DNA from: Neofusicoccum parvum
Taxonomy: Eukaryota; Ascomycota; Dothideomycetes; Botryosphaeriales; Botryosphaeriaceae
Assembly: GCA_020912385.1 (NCBI GenBank)
Contig: CP087211.1
Coordinates: 1,488,001 to 1,552,000, forward strand
Reading direction: 5' to 3'
Length of the DNA stretch: 64,000 nt
In this document: positions 46,507 through 56,975 of the stretch, piece by piece
Layout: each line of letters opens with the position of its first letter
Numbering within the stretch: the stretch's first letter is position 1
The notes under the pieces: model-generated
Told to the model about the DNA's origin: nothing
What the model saw: only the letters and a program-made list of their open reading frames with translations
The model's database searches: none
Translations under genes and position numbers: made by a program

Positions 46507-49500
46507 CTATGCCCCAATCTCCTGCCCTGCCCTTGCCAGCGCCTCGAACACTCTCGGCGGCAGCTTGTACCGCACCAGACCGGCAAACACCATCATATCC
46601 CTGGCAGTGGTCTCGAGTTGCTCGACGACGTGCTTGTTGGCAGCCGTGGCCTCGAAGCTTGCCTGGCGCAGCTCGTCGCGGCGGCGGCCGCAGCAGATGA
46701 TGGTCCACATGAGCAGGTGACCGATCAGGCGCGCCACCACTGGCGGAAGCCCGTTGAACGTCTGCGCGTGCCGGCGGATCTCTTGCATGTTGGACTGCTT
46801 GCCCGTGGGGAGGAGGCCGGTTTCGTGGATGGACTGGTTGAAATGTCAGTGTGTGCCGAATGAGAGGGAGGATGAAAAAACTCACATCCAGTGCGGCAGC
46901 CCAGTGGCCTTGCTCGACAAAGCTCTTGGCCAGTGAGATCTGTAGTAGCATGTTCAGGGCCTGGCGGTTTGACTGCTTCACTCTGTTGTACATGAGCGCG
47001 TTCGAGCTGTACAGGTTGTTCATGTTCATCGCCAGCTGCGCCGGATCGTCGACGGCCGTCAAGCTGAGGCTGCCGGTAGTGTCTTTGTGCGCCTCGCGCG
47101 GCTTCAGCGGCTCCAGCTTGTGCGGCTTCTGCCCAATGTCGACGGCGAGAGCGTCTGACAGAGCACGGTTGACAATTACAATCACGCTGTCGTAGTCCTC
47201 GGCCAAGTGGTACAGAAGCACAGCATCCGTCGTGCGACCGGCTTCGTCGGCCACGGATGCAGCTTGCAGGGTAATGTTCTTGAGGAACTCTTCCTGGTCG
47301 GACAGACCGATAAGGCGGAGACGGAACTCGATCGCACCAGTGATGCGAGTGCCATCGGAGCGAATGTCGCCCAATAGCAAGGCGAATTCGCGGGTCTCGA
47401 GTACCAATTCGCGTAGCGCTTCGAGGCAACATGAGGCTTGGGACTGGCCCAGTTGGCCCTCGAGATCTGCGTTAAGATTGAGGAGGACGAGGTAGTCAGC
47501 CGCAGCTTCCGCCTTTGCTGCACGGAAGTCGCGTGTGTAATGGCCGATGATGCGGCAGAAGTTGATCTGGGGCTTTTGGCGTGTGGAAAACGACACTGTG
47601 GCTGTATCAGTCAACCTGATCAGGTATCTCCGGGGTAGGAACACTCACTGATCTCGTTGCCGGCGGTGAAAAAGTCAGCAACTCTTAGCAGGCCGTAGTA
47701 GGATAGGCCAATTGCGAAGTGAACTGCAGTCGTGTAGCTTTGTTGGTAGAGGAAGTTAATGCCCTCCTCAAACATGCCTGCGAGGACGTGTAGCAGGAAG
47801 CAAACGCCGTATTGACCATTCGCGTCAGAGCCCTGGAAATGCCTCTCTTTGATGTCCGTGATTGTGGCTCTGATATTGTCAAGCGCAAAGGTCTCGCCAG
47901 CAGCCTCCTCCGCACGATTGACCTCTCTTGCCAGGCTGAATTGCAGCCATGCCCAGTCTTGCATGCCCTTGCTAATTCCTTCCAGAGTGGTGCGGCTGAG
48001 CTCGCAGCGTCCAACGACCTTGTAGCAGGCCATCCGATAGGGATCGAGGGAGTTCTCCGGAGCAAGACGCATGCGATTCTGGTACTCGGCATTGATGCGA
48101 GTCTGCAATTCCGGAGGCAGTCGTCTATCATCACTGTTGACAAAGGCAGCCAGGTATGAAGGGAAATTGCGGTCCAAGCTCCTGATGGCGCGCTCGTTCT
48201 CCGCGACGTAGTCGAGTGCGTCTCTGTAAAGACCAGCGCGAAGCAGATAGAAGATGAGGGCCCAGCAGTAGTCCTCTCCAACGCTCTGAAGCTCGATGCT
48301 GTCCGCTGCAAGCTCTTTCCTAGCATGAAGCAGTCTGATGAAGCCACGGACTTGACTGATTTGGGTAGGCTCGCCCCCGACCATAGATTCCGTAGGGTTC
48401 CTCGCGTTCATCTCCTTGATCTCAGCTAGGAACTTCGTCTCCAAGAATCTCCGGGCCCCGTCCAAGATGCGTTTGCGCATTGCGATGGCCTTTCCTGCGG
48501 TCGCGTTCTCCTCTAGGTAGTCTCCGGCGAATTGACGCTCCTTAGGCGGGGGATCTCTGCTAGAGTCATCCGCTAACTTCTCTCCGATGATGTCTACTAG
48601 AGCATGATACGAATCCACCAGGTGGTTAGAGTTCTGCGATGATTGTTAGTATGAGAAAGATACGAGTTGTTGTATGCACTTACATCAGTTCCCGCAACCT
48701 TCTCGATCTCCGCAAACTCAGCCATGACAGGATACGGCCTCTCCTCTAAGCGCGACAGGTTTAATTCCTTGACCTTCGCCGCGTACTTCTCCTGCTTGTC
48801 CCTCATGAAGCGGCTCTCCGGGACCGGTGGTGCGGCACTAGGGCCATTGCTGTCCGCAAAGCCATTAATCCGTCCTCCACCCGCTGCCGCAGGTGCACCA
48901 ATAACAGACTTGTTCATAGTAGAGGCACTGAAGGATACGCCAGCAGCACTGGCCGAAGCGCCGAACCCTCTGCCCTTGCGCTTCGAGCGACCGAATGCTC
49001 CCCGCTCCACAGGTGCGCCAATACCGCTCACGCTGGCCTCCAGGTTCTCCACTTGCCGACCCAAACCAAAGTGCTCATAGATCCGCTTGCGCTGCGCGTC
49101 CCATTCCAGTTGAATGTTGTCCTCGAGGAAGTTGTCGAAGTCCTTCTTTGATTGTTCCAGGCCCTCGGCAATCATGGCCAGCGTGGATTGGGAGTGGAGG
49201 TTCGAGATGTACGCATCGATGTCAACATCAACGGAGCTGGGGATGGGTTTTTGCGTGCTGACGCCGGCCTGGGCGCTGAATTGGTTGAGGTCTTTAAGGG
49301 CGGAGGATGTATTGACACCAGAGGCTGCGAGGAGATAGTGGCTGCACGACAAGATTAGTATCGAGATGAGTGACGGCAACGAAGATAGCTTACGCCTTGC
49401 TGTCGCGCGCCAGCGGCGCCGAAGGTCCTCCCTGCCCAAGGTTCCTGACCTTCCTCGCGATATCTCCCAAGCCAAGCTGCAAGCTGGGCAGGTCACCGAA

Positions 49501-50085
49501 GGCCGAAGTCCCATTTTCCTGTGCTGCTCTCTTCCTGCTACGCTCGAGCAAGTGGTCGAAGTACGCGGTCTGGCCCGTGGCGGCTTGCGATTGCGACAGC
49601 GGGCCACTCTGCTGCTGCGTTTGGCCTTGGGTGTTTGCCTGTGGTTGCTGTTGCTGTTGCTGCTGCTGGTTGGCGTTCAAGCCGCTGAAGAGGCCGCCGC
49701 CGCCCGCCTGTGGCTGTGACGTGGTAGAGCCCAGGCCGCCGAATAGCCCTCCGCCCGTGGTACCGGTTGTCGGTTGTTGTTGCTGCTGCTGTTGCTGTTG
49801 TTGCTGGGGTTGTTGCTGGGGCTGGTTGCCGCCGAGAGCGGATCCAAACAAGCCGCCAGACGCGGGCGCCGTCGTCTTCGCTGCTCCTCCAAGACCACCG
49901 AAGAGGCTCGCGCCCTGCTGAGGTTGCGACGTGGCGGCAGCGCCGGCGCCGCCAAACAAACCTCCGCCAGTTTGTCCGCCGGCTGAGCTGGTAGCTCCTC
50001 CTCCAAGGCCGCCGAAAAGACCTCCGCCGGCAGGCTTACTGGCCTGGTTGTTCTGGCCAAAGCCGGATCCGAAGAGCGACGACAT
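46507..50085 (-). CDS. NIC96: nucleoporin Nic96 (Nup93 family)
   Basis: Scaffold nucleoporin of the inner ring that anchors the Nsp1-Nup49-Nup57 channel complex. Five exons (49394-50085, 48684-49341, 47649-48633, 46886-47595, 46507-46833; introns about 50 nt) give 1123 aa. Residues 1-180 carry GLFGGLG/GLFG repeats separated by Gln tracts. The conserved LARDSKAHYLLAASGVNTSSALKDLNQF segment follows, then a coiled coil, and then the alpha-solenoid (FIRLLHARKELAADS, FIYLL-type helices, SYYGLLRVADFFTAGNEI|MSFSTRQKPQINF). The tail ends RRHAQTFNGLPP...KLPPRVFEALARAGQEIGA. At exon 4 two acceptors 6 nt apart (47595 or 47601) are both in frame; I prefer the one giving NEIMSFSTRQ. Longer than yeast Nic96 (839 aa) because of the N-terminal repeats. 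Confidence 0.94.
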
Positions 50086-50996
50086 GGCGAGCGATGAGAC
50101 GGTCGGATCCGGGCTGGGGTGGGTGGTGGTCGGAGCGCAATGGGATGCGCGTGGGTGCGGTAGCTGCAGAGAGCTGCGTCGGACGCGATTGTTTTCAATT
50201 GGGCCGGCGGGAAACTTTCGGTTAGCGCCGACTGCCCGCGCTCACCACCGTCCTGCCTGAGGCCACCGCCGTCCGTCTTGCATGTTGGACTCTTGTGCGA
50301 AAGCCATTGTGTATTGTGGCCAAACGCACATTGACGTGTCTGCGCGACGAAAGAGAGCATCCCATGCAAGGGTCTGGAGACAGCAGTGGCTTGGCTTAAC
50401 TCTGCCGCCCTAGACCTAGGGACCATCGCCTTTTTTTGGTAGCTTGTCACCGGGCTGCTACATCACCGTCGCCAATTTTGCTACGTGTAGAAGTCTTTCA
50501 ACTCAACTACATCTTGCGGAGTGTCATTGCCGCTAACTTAGTTGCGTGGATGTACCATCTGGCGGATACTACGCAGGCACGAATGTGGCCCGTTTGGTTT
50601 GAAGCACTACCGAGAATCACAGTACAAACACGTTACCACCCAAACAATAGACACCGTGATATATCCAAATAAAAGGGGATCTGGTTATCCGTTTTCACGC
50701 AACACGACTCAGACGACGGCAAGATGCTGGCCTGTTTGTTGATGAAGCAACTACTGACCACCGCCCAAAATCTCGAGATCATATGATGCCTAGTTTGATC
50801 GAACGTGGCAGTTGTCGACAGCATATATTGAGCAGGAGATCGATGGACTAGAGCTTTTGCAAACCGTTCTATGCCAAACTTCGATTTGGGAGATCCATTG
50901 TTCTCTCTGTTTCTGACGCTCTATTCCTGTCCACGCTGTAATCTCTGCAAGTCCTTTGGGCCAAGTAATTCTTCTAGCATTTGAAACATCGACTCA
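50086..50996. promoter_or_regulatory. divergent promoter region NIC96 / Trp-rich protein
   Basis: 911 bp between head-to-head starts. GC-rich next to NIC96 and AT-rich from 50450 on. It must contain both promoters. No gene recognised inside. Confidence 0.5.
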
Positions 50997-51524
50997 ATGT
51001 CTTCTCCAAAATTACAATACGAACCGGTCAACGGACCTTGGGAGCCGCCTTGGGTCGAGCATAGGAAAGGCGAAGGATGGGTCCAAGCGGGTCGCGCTGT
51101 CAACGTGAAGCCTCGCTATGCTTGGGTTTGGCCCAAGGATGGGAAGCGCCAAGATTGGTGGGGTCGCTGGAAAGATATCGTCACAGGCCGGGGGCCGGAC
51201 ATGCACGTTTCCATCAACGGCGATTCACGAGACCGGCAGAAAGACTGGCCGTCGAGGGCGCAGTGGTCGGGATGGAAGGATCTAGCTGATCCAACTGAAG
51301 ACAAGGGAGGGTCGATGCCAACCATACCGTGGACCAAAAGGGGAGTCGACGAGAAATACGACTTCCGGAAGCGCAGATATGTGCGACCTGACAAGAAGTC
51401 TTGGACGGACGCAAAATGGCAGAGGCCGCCGAACAACCACTTCACGAGACCCAGGGCATTCCGCGACATCGAAGGCCAGTACTGGGAGCAGCGTCGTCGA
51501 TGGCCGGATCCGAAGGATTGGTAA
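50997..51524 (+). CDS. tryptophan-rich protein of unknown function
   Basis: I do not recognise a family. The single open frame of 175 aa begins MSSPKLQYEPVNGPWEPPWVEH and contains 17 tryptophans (nearly 10 percent) with many Arg, Lys, Asp and Pro. The Trp residues recur in short units such as GPWEPPW, YAWVWPKDGKRQDWWGRW, KDWPSRAQWSGW, TIPWTKRG and RRRWPDPKDW, often next to basic residues or before a proline. There is no signal peptide or membrane helix, so it is likely soluble. The high Trp content and intact frame argue for selection, since random sequence rarely keeps so many TGG codons. It ends 13 bp before the stop of the convergent MED27 gene. Possible roles (RNA, carbohydrate or protein binding) are guesses. 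Confidence 0.7.
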   Translation: MSSPKLQYEPVNGPWEPPWVEHRKGEGWVQAGRAVNVKPRYAWVWPKDGKRQDWWGRWKDIVTGRGPDMHVSINGDSRDRQKDWPSRAQWSGWKDLADPTEDKGGSMPTIPWTKRGVDEKYDFRKRRYVRPDKKSWTDAKWQRPPNNHFTRPRAFRDIEGQYWEQRRRWPDPKDW

Positions 51525-51537
51525 TTTGCGCCAGCGT

Positions 51538-52500
51538 TCAGAGGCATGCTTCGTGGAAAGGCTCCCAGACAGTCTGTTGGTTGCCGTCGGCATTGGTGGC
51601 TTGTTTGCTCCTCCTTGCAGGCGGGCTTAACGCAGCATTATCCAAGAGTTTACCGCATTTTGCGCACTTAGCAGTCCTCGTGTTAGTGTATGCAGCAATC
51701 ATATCCAAGAGATAGGAGAGATCATTTGGCCTGGGCCTGGATGCGATGCATCGAGTGATTGCGGAGAAAAGTGGCATATTTCCAGGGCATTCGACCATGA
51801 AAGTCGCGTGGTTTCCTGGGTCGACGTTGCAGGTAACCTGGAACTTAAGCACCATTGACGAGACCTTGAACATGATCTAAGGGAGTTAGCGACAGCAAAA
51901 CAGCAGCACAGAACGGCGCGGCGTACCGTGATCATGCGGCCCTCTTCGACATCAACCTTGAAATTCGGGTGTGACTCCTTGAAAGCGTTGACGGCGGGCA
52001 TTATCGCCGAAGCATCAAACTTGTCTTCTGCATCACTGCCCTTTCCGCGCGACCTCTTCTCTTTTGACTTCGCTGGCCTCTGGTGCTTCTCTGCGACGTC
52101 TATCCAGCCATAGCGCTGAACGCTAGCCCCTTTGGTCAGGTCGGGGTCGGCCTTCACGCTCTGGGTTGCATGCGCTAGTATGTCCTGAACGGCCTCGCTT
52201 TTCCAGGTGCGGTCGAACACCTGCTGGCTTTTTTGCAGGGCGATAGCGGTACGGCGGAAATCGCTGCTGACGGCTTGAGGGGAGTCTTGCGGAGACGTGA
52301 AGGGCGCGACGAGGTTGGGGACAACAAGGCGGAGCTCATCCAGCTAGGGCGCGAGTCAGCTTGCTAATGCGACGGGGTGTGAAAGCGCGGATGGAAAGAC
52401 CGACTTGGTCCTGGAGCTTCTCGAGCGTTGCCAGAGCTGCAATGCAGCGCGCCTCGTCCCAGGGGCCGTCGCCGTCCTGTGTGGCTTGAGCGGCAGACAT
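51538..52500 (-). CDS. MED27: Mediator complex subunit 27
   Basis: A tail/upper-tail subunit of Mediator, linking activators to RNA polymerase II. Three exons (52405-52500, 51927-52343, 51538-51876) give 283 aa. The N-terminal part is helical (ARCIAALATLEKLQDQ|LDELRLVVPNLVAPF). A basic linker (KSKEKRSRGKG) follows, and the C-terminal domain has a zinc-like pattern, KCAKCGKLLDNAAL ... VWEPFHEACL, typical of the Med27 family. Intron 1 (52344-52404) uses a GTCGGT donor, not a GTRNGY type. It is supported by the frame and by the CTGAC branch site and CTAG acceptor. Intron 2 (51877-51926) is ordinary. Assignment rests mainly on the C-terminal Cys/His pattern and length, so it is good but not absolute. 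Confidence 0.8.
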
Positions 52501-53023
52501 GCTGAGCGGCGACCAGCAGACGCGGGCAGCTGGCTACGGCGTGGCGGGGTGGGACAGGGTGGTGGTGAGGCAGCGGGCGGGGTGAGGTTGGCGCAAGCAA
52601 AACGCGGCGACGCCAACGCCAGCGGCGATCATGCGGGAACGGTTGCGACAGACCGCGGGGGAGCTTCCGCGCAGGGATCAGCGGCGGCCGGCGGCTTCAC
52701 AGGCACACCGGACATGGATGCGCACGCCAACGCGTCGCCTATCCGCGCCCGGCCAGGCGTCATCTGCGCCGCGCTCGAATCGGCACCATGCTCAGCAGCC
52801 TCTCCAGGCAGCCTTTCTCACGCCGCGGGGCGCAGCACACCGCGCGCCGGGCCTTGCCGGCGTTAGCAGCTGCGCGCTCCGGCGGCGTAACTCCGCAGGC
52901 CGCAGGCCGATGGCTCCCGCGGGCCAAAGATCGCCCGGCTCGCGTTGTCCAATCGTCCGCAGGCACTTTTTCATCCTCCTCGCGCCTATTAATCCCTCGC
53001 GGCCCAGCCCTCGTCCCGTCCAA
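52501..53023. promoter_or_regulatory. divergent promoter region MED27 / FMP30
   Basis: 523 bp of GC-rich sequence between head-to-head start codons. It has open frames on both strands without family character, and no motif I can assign. Confidence 0.5.
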
Positions 53024-54425
53024 ATGCCCAGGCTACTGCGCTCGTTGCTCCGCCCGCCGCGACGCCATTGCCGCCATCCCACGCACCGCAGGCCCTTCCA
53101 CGCCTCCGCCAGCATGTCGTCCGCCTCCACCAGCGCTCTTCTGTACGCAACAACCATCTCGGCTTCCCAGGTGACCGGCGCCGTGCCGGAGGATGCCAAG
53201 GAGCTCGCCCACCATGCGAAGGGCGGCAAGGGCTTTTTGAATCCATGGGAGTCCTACAATGAAATGAGCGTCCCCGTGCTCTTGGGCAAAATGATCTGGT
53301 ATGCGGAACAGTGATAGCTCTGTATACAAGCGCCATTGGCTAAGGCGAGCATATCAGGAGATCGTTGAGCGGCAATGCCAACAGGCCAAACACCACCCCG
53401 CCCACCGTTCCCATCCGCAAGCCCCAATTCCTTCCCTCCCGCGACACTCCCCAGCTCAGAACCACCTGGCTCGGCCACGCCTGCTATCTGGTCGAGTTCC
53501 CCGGTGGCCTGCGCGTCCTGTTTGATCCTGTTTTCGAGGGAAGATGCGGTCCAATGGCCATGCTTGGCCCCAAGCGATACAACGACCCTCCCTGCAAGAT
53601 AGAAGATATCCCTGCAATTGACATTGTTGTTATCTCTCACGCTCACTACGACCACCTTTCTCACCCCACTGTCACCAAGATCAAGCAACTACACCCCAAC
53701 GTGCACTTCTTTGCCCCTCTGGGAAACAAGAAGTGGTTTGCGGATTCTGGCCTACACAACGCTACAGAATTGGATTGGTGGCAGAGTCGGGATGTCCATC
53801 TCTCCCCTGTTGAGGAATCCAAGCCGCAGGTAGTCGAGTCTGGCAGCCAAGTCAAGTCAGCCAAGGATATTCTTGCCACAGTTGAGTGCCTTCCATGTCA
53901 GCACATGGCCGCAAGGACACCATTTGACAAGGCGCATACCTTGTGGGCATCATGGAGCATTAGCAGTGGAGGAAAGAAAGTGTGGTTTGGAGGGTGAGTG
54001 CGCTCTTGATGCCGGCAGTTGCACGTACTAAAAAAGACAGTGATACCGGCTATCGCAGCGTTCCCTCAATCCCGAAGGGAGAAGACGACTATGGCCCGAA
54101 ATACCAAAATCTCCCGACTTGTCCAGCTTTCAAGCAGATTGGCGAGCTTCGCGGACCTTTTGATCTAGGCCTGATCCCCATTGGTGCATATGAGCCCAGA
54201 TTCATCATGTCGCCCATGCACGCAAATCCATTCGACAGTGCCAACATCTTTGTGGATACCCAATGCAAGAGAGCATTGGGTATGCATTGGGGAACCTGGG
54301 TTCTGACAGAAGAGGACGTCCTCGAGCCACCCAGGCTCCTTAAGAAGGCCCTGTCCGGAAAAGGAATTCCCGAGGAGGGCGTTTTCGACGTTTGCGACAT
54401 CGGCGAGAGCCGCGAGTTCTCGTAG
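53024..54425 (+). CDS. FMP30: N-acyl-phosphatidylethanolamine phospholipase D-like protein, mitochondrial
   Basis: A metallo-beta-lactamase-fold phosphodiesterase related to mammalian NAPE-PLD and yeast Fmp30, a mitochondrial inner-membrane protein linked to N-acylethanolamine and cardiolipin metabolism. Three exons (53024-53298, 53358-53993, 54041-54425) give 431 aa. The presequence is Arg-rich (MPRLLRSLLRPPRRHCRHP). Matches include GKGFLNPWESY, TTWLGHACYLVEFPGG and VLFDPVFEGRCGPM. The zinc motif is HAHYDH (H186, H188, D190, H191). Then come PLGNKKWF, ELDWW, the PCQHMAARTPFD block, WFGGDTGYRSVP and IGAYEPR, ending in the conserved ALGMHWGTW. The exon 2/3 join falls at GG|D, just before the metal-binding Asp. 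It sits tail-to-tail with the CFEM gene. Confidence 0.93.
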
Positions 54426-54637
54426 TTTCGACTTCCACTGCACTGCATGTATACGATAGTTCAAGCGCTGTACAAAATGGTCGGCTGCATCAGGGGCATC
54501 CTTTTGGTCTCACACCTTAGATCTCTTTTCTTGTAAATCTACGATATCATTTCCCTCCCATGTCATAATATTAAGACCTCCACGAATTACTTGCCCCCTC
54601 CCGAGGCAATCTCATCTCTACAGCCGTTTCTAACTGC

Positions 54638-55303
54638 TCACAGCTCCGCAAATATAACACCCATTGCGAAGATACCGAGTATCGTGGACCACAATCGCAC
54701 GGGCCCAAACTCAGGCGCAACACCTTGGAACTCCTCCGGGCCTGTTCCGTTACTATGTGAAGTGCCGTTGGCTGTAGTAACCGAAGCTGTCGGCTCTTCC
54801 GACGTGGTCTCCGAAGGCGAGATACTCGACTCCGGCGTCTCCGTCACACTCACTTCAGTAGACGGCTGCGTGGTCGTGGCAGTAGGCGAAGCAGTTGCCC
54901 CGGCAGGATGGTCAAGAGTAATGGTGTACGTCGTCTGCGCGTCGGAAATTGTGGCCACGGTCTGAGTTGCCAGGTTGGGGCACAGGGCTCGTCCGAAAGC
55001 CACGGCCTCTGTGGAAGACACGTCAGTTGCCGTAATCGCCAGCATTCTATCTATCGAAGAGGTTCTCTCACTTGTCAAGTCGTCCCCGCTGCAATCTTTT
55101 GCAATCAGAGCAACCAAATCATTGACGATGACGTCATCCTTACACAGACACTGCGGCTTGCTCGGATCGCACTTGCTCCGCCCGATGGTGTTGAGGATCG
55201 GCGACCGTGCGCACTCTGGGAGGCTGCTGAAGTCGATGGCGCCTAGGGCGCCGGCGGTGACGAGCGTGGTCGCCAGAAGGACGCGGGGAATGAGAGACAG
55301 CAT
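54638..55303 (-). CDS. CFEM-domain GPI-anchored cell wall protein, divergent
   Basis: A secreted, probably GPI-anchored surface protein of the CFEM group, some of which bind haem or act in virulence or wall function. The start is ATG 55303, opening a clear signal peptide (MLSLIPRVLLATTLVTAGALGA). An upstream in-frame ATG at 55351 lacks a better context. Two exons (55072-55303, 54638-55008) with a 63-nt intron give 200 aa. Removing the intron gives the CFEM-like DLTKAVAFGRALC. The domain has PEC, SKC, QCLC, KDC and ALC, only six of the usual eight cysteines. A Ser/Thr-rich stalk (residues about 110-175) precedes a hydrophobic C-terminus (LWSTILGIFAMGVIF) typical of a GPI signal. The intron has length divisible by three, so retention would add 21 residues without a stop. 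Confidence 0.83.
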   Translation of the reverse strand: MLSLIPRVLLATTLVTAGALGAIDFSSLPECARSPILNTIGRSKCDPSKPQCLCKDDVIVNDLVALIAKDCSGDDLTSERTSSIDRMLAITATDVSSTEAVAFGRALCPNLATQTVATISDAQTTYTITLDHPAGATASPTATTTQPSTEVSVTETPESSISPSETTSEEPTASVTTANGTSHSNGTGPEEFQGVAPEFGPVRLWSTILGIFAMGVIFAEL

Positions 55304-56330
55304 TCCTGAGACCCGACAAAGTGAACGAGCGGAGAAAAGGACGTCAGTCACTGATCAGCCCTGCTGCGGAAATAAAGCCCCAGAAAAATTGGATATAGAT
55401 GACGACGAACTCTCCAGGATGGTCGAAAAGTAAGTTTTCCATTGGAGAAATCTTATACAGAACCGACATTTCTTTGGAGGTCGACGACAATGGGTCAAGA
55501 TTCCGCTCGCGACGGGCTTCGGATATCAGAGACAATGAAGTCATTCATTACGCCCGACTACCAACCCCCCGTTCCCCTCCCGCAAGCAAAACTCGCCCGT
55601 CGACGACGCTGACGTCGGACCGAACAACCTCACGCGCGCGGGTAGCCGTCGTCATCGCCGGCCCGCTCCCGCAAACGGCCGGGCTCGGACAAAGAAAACC
55701 CGGGGGCAAGAGACCTTGCACATTCCTCCCCGGCCCGTTGCAGCAAAGCTTGGTGCCAAGACGCAGAGCTTCGAGTGACGTGTTGGCTTTCATGTCAGTT
55801 CTGAGCTTAGTGGCGACTATGGACGTGCTGCATGCAAATGTGTACGTCAGGACCCTTGGGGGCGTTGTGTGTGTCAGGTAGTTGGACGGTTGGTGATGTA
55901 GACGATGATGTAGGAGGAGCATGGCAGCTTGTGGCAGGTGTTGTCCTGGTGCGATGGGAGAGGTGTGGGGACGAAGTCTTAAGGCGGGCAAGGTTCATTA
56001 GTTTTTTCTGGGGTGAAGGTGTAGTGGACAGAGCAGAGCTAATTCTACAAGCTTACACACTGTCTCCTACCATTCTCTCACCCCTTCAGGACTGAGGGGG
56101 AACCTTGGATACCCTCTCATCAGGCGTCTCAAAGCGTCTCAAAGTCAACGGTAGAAAGACTATGTTATCAACATCGACGTCCAGGAGACGGCGCAGCCAC
56201 TTCGATGTGGACCCGGACGCTTACACACGGTATTCCAGACACCTTGACTTCTTTTTTCTTTCCCCTCTGTCACTTCCGGGTACCATCGCCGCCTACCTCG
56301 CCGACTAACCCGACCCTTCCTCCCAGCATC
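55304..56330. other. intergenic, divergent promoter side of the CFEM gene
   Basis: 1 kb with no recognisable gene. A 160-codon open frame at 55399-55881 has no family features. T/C-rich tracts precede the next rightward start. Confidence 0.5.
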
Positions 56331-56975
56331 ATGCACGCCCACACCAGCGCCCAGCTCGCCGCCACCGCCTTCCCACCCGTCGTGTCCGCCTCCCCCCACG
56401 CCACCAGCGCCGCCAGAATCCCCACTCCTCCCGACTCCAGCAAATCTCCCATCCGCGTCAGCGATAACAAAACCATCGTCGTCGAAGCCCCGCCCAGCGG
56501 AGGCAACAGCGACGGAAGCAACAGCGATAGCGACAGCGACAGCTCAGACAGCGCCGGGATAGACAGCGCGGCCAAGAGCTGCTCGCCGGTCGAGTTCGAC
56601 GCCAAGAACCTGCATATTCCGGTGCAGAAAAGCCGGAGTCCGGAGGAGGTGAAGGTGGGGGGAGTGGGGGTGGAGGGGCAGGGGAGGAGGAAGAGCGAGG
56701 GCGCGGCTGCGGCGCTGATGAGGAAATTGGGTATGGGGTGGGCGGCGAAGTGGGAGGGGGGCGTGGGTGAGGAAGGGGATCCACATGAGAAAGTGGTTGG
56801 GCCCGGTGCGGAGGGGCAGGACAAGGCGAGGAGGGGGAGTACCGGGTGGCATGCGCCGACGAGGTTGAAGTGTGACTGCGATGGCTGTGAGGGGTGTCGC
56901 GTGAGGAAGAGAGTGTTGGCCAGGAATGGTTTGTGCATGGGCGCGGCGGCGGGGGGGCGGAGGGAGACGGCTTAA
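56331..56975 (+). CDS. hypothetical protein with C-terminal Cys cluster
   Basis: I do not recognise this protein. It is 214 aa from MHAHTSAQLAATAFPP. The N-terminal half is Ser/Pro/Thr-rich, with a Ser/Asp/Asn stretch (GGNSDGSNSDSDSDSSDSAG) typical of disordered acidic linkers. A Gly/Glu/Lys-rich middle (EEVKVGGVGVEGQGRRKSEG) leads to a short Cys-rich segment, LKCDCDGCEGCRVRKRVLARNGLC, at about residues 178-201. That segment could bind a metal. No signal peptide or membrane helix. Coding support is moderate, because the frame is long and the Cys cluster is not a low-complexity product. An extension of the frame upstream to 56205 lacks a good start. Confidence 0.55.
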   Translation: MHAHTSAQLAATAFPPVVSASPHATSAARIPTPPDSSKSPIRVSDNKTIVVEAPPSGGNSDGSNSDSDSDSSDSAGIDSAAKSCSPVEFDAKNLHIPVQKSRSPEEVKVGGVGVEGQGRRKSEGAAAALMRKLGMGWAAKWEGGVGEEGDPHEKVVGPGAEGQDKARRGSTGWHAPTRLKCDCDGCEGCRVRKRVLARNGLCMGAAAGGRRETA

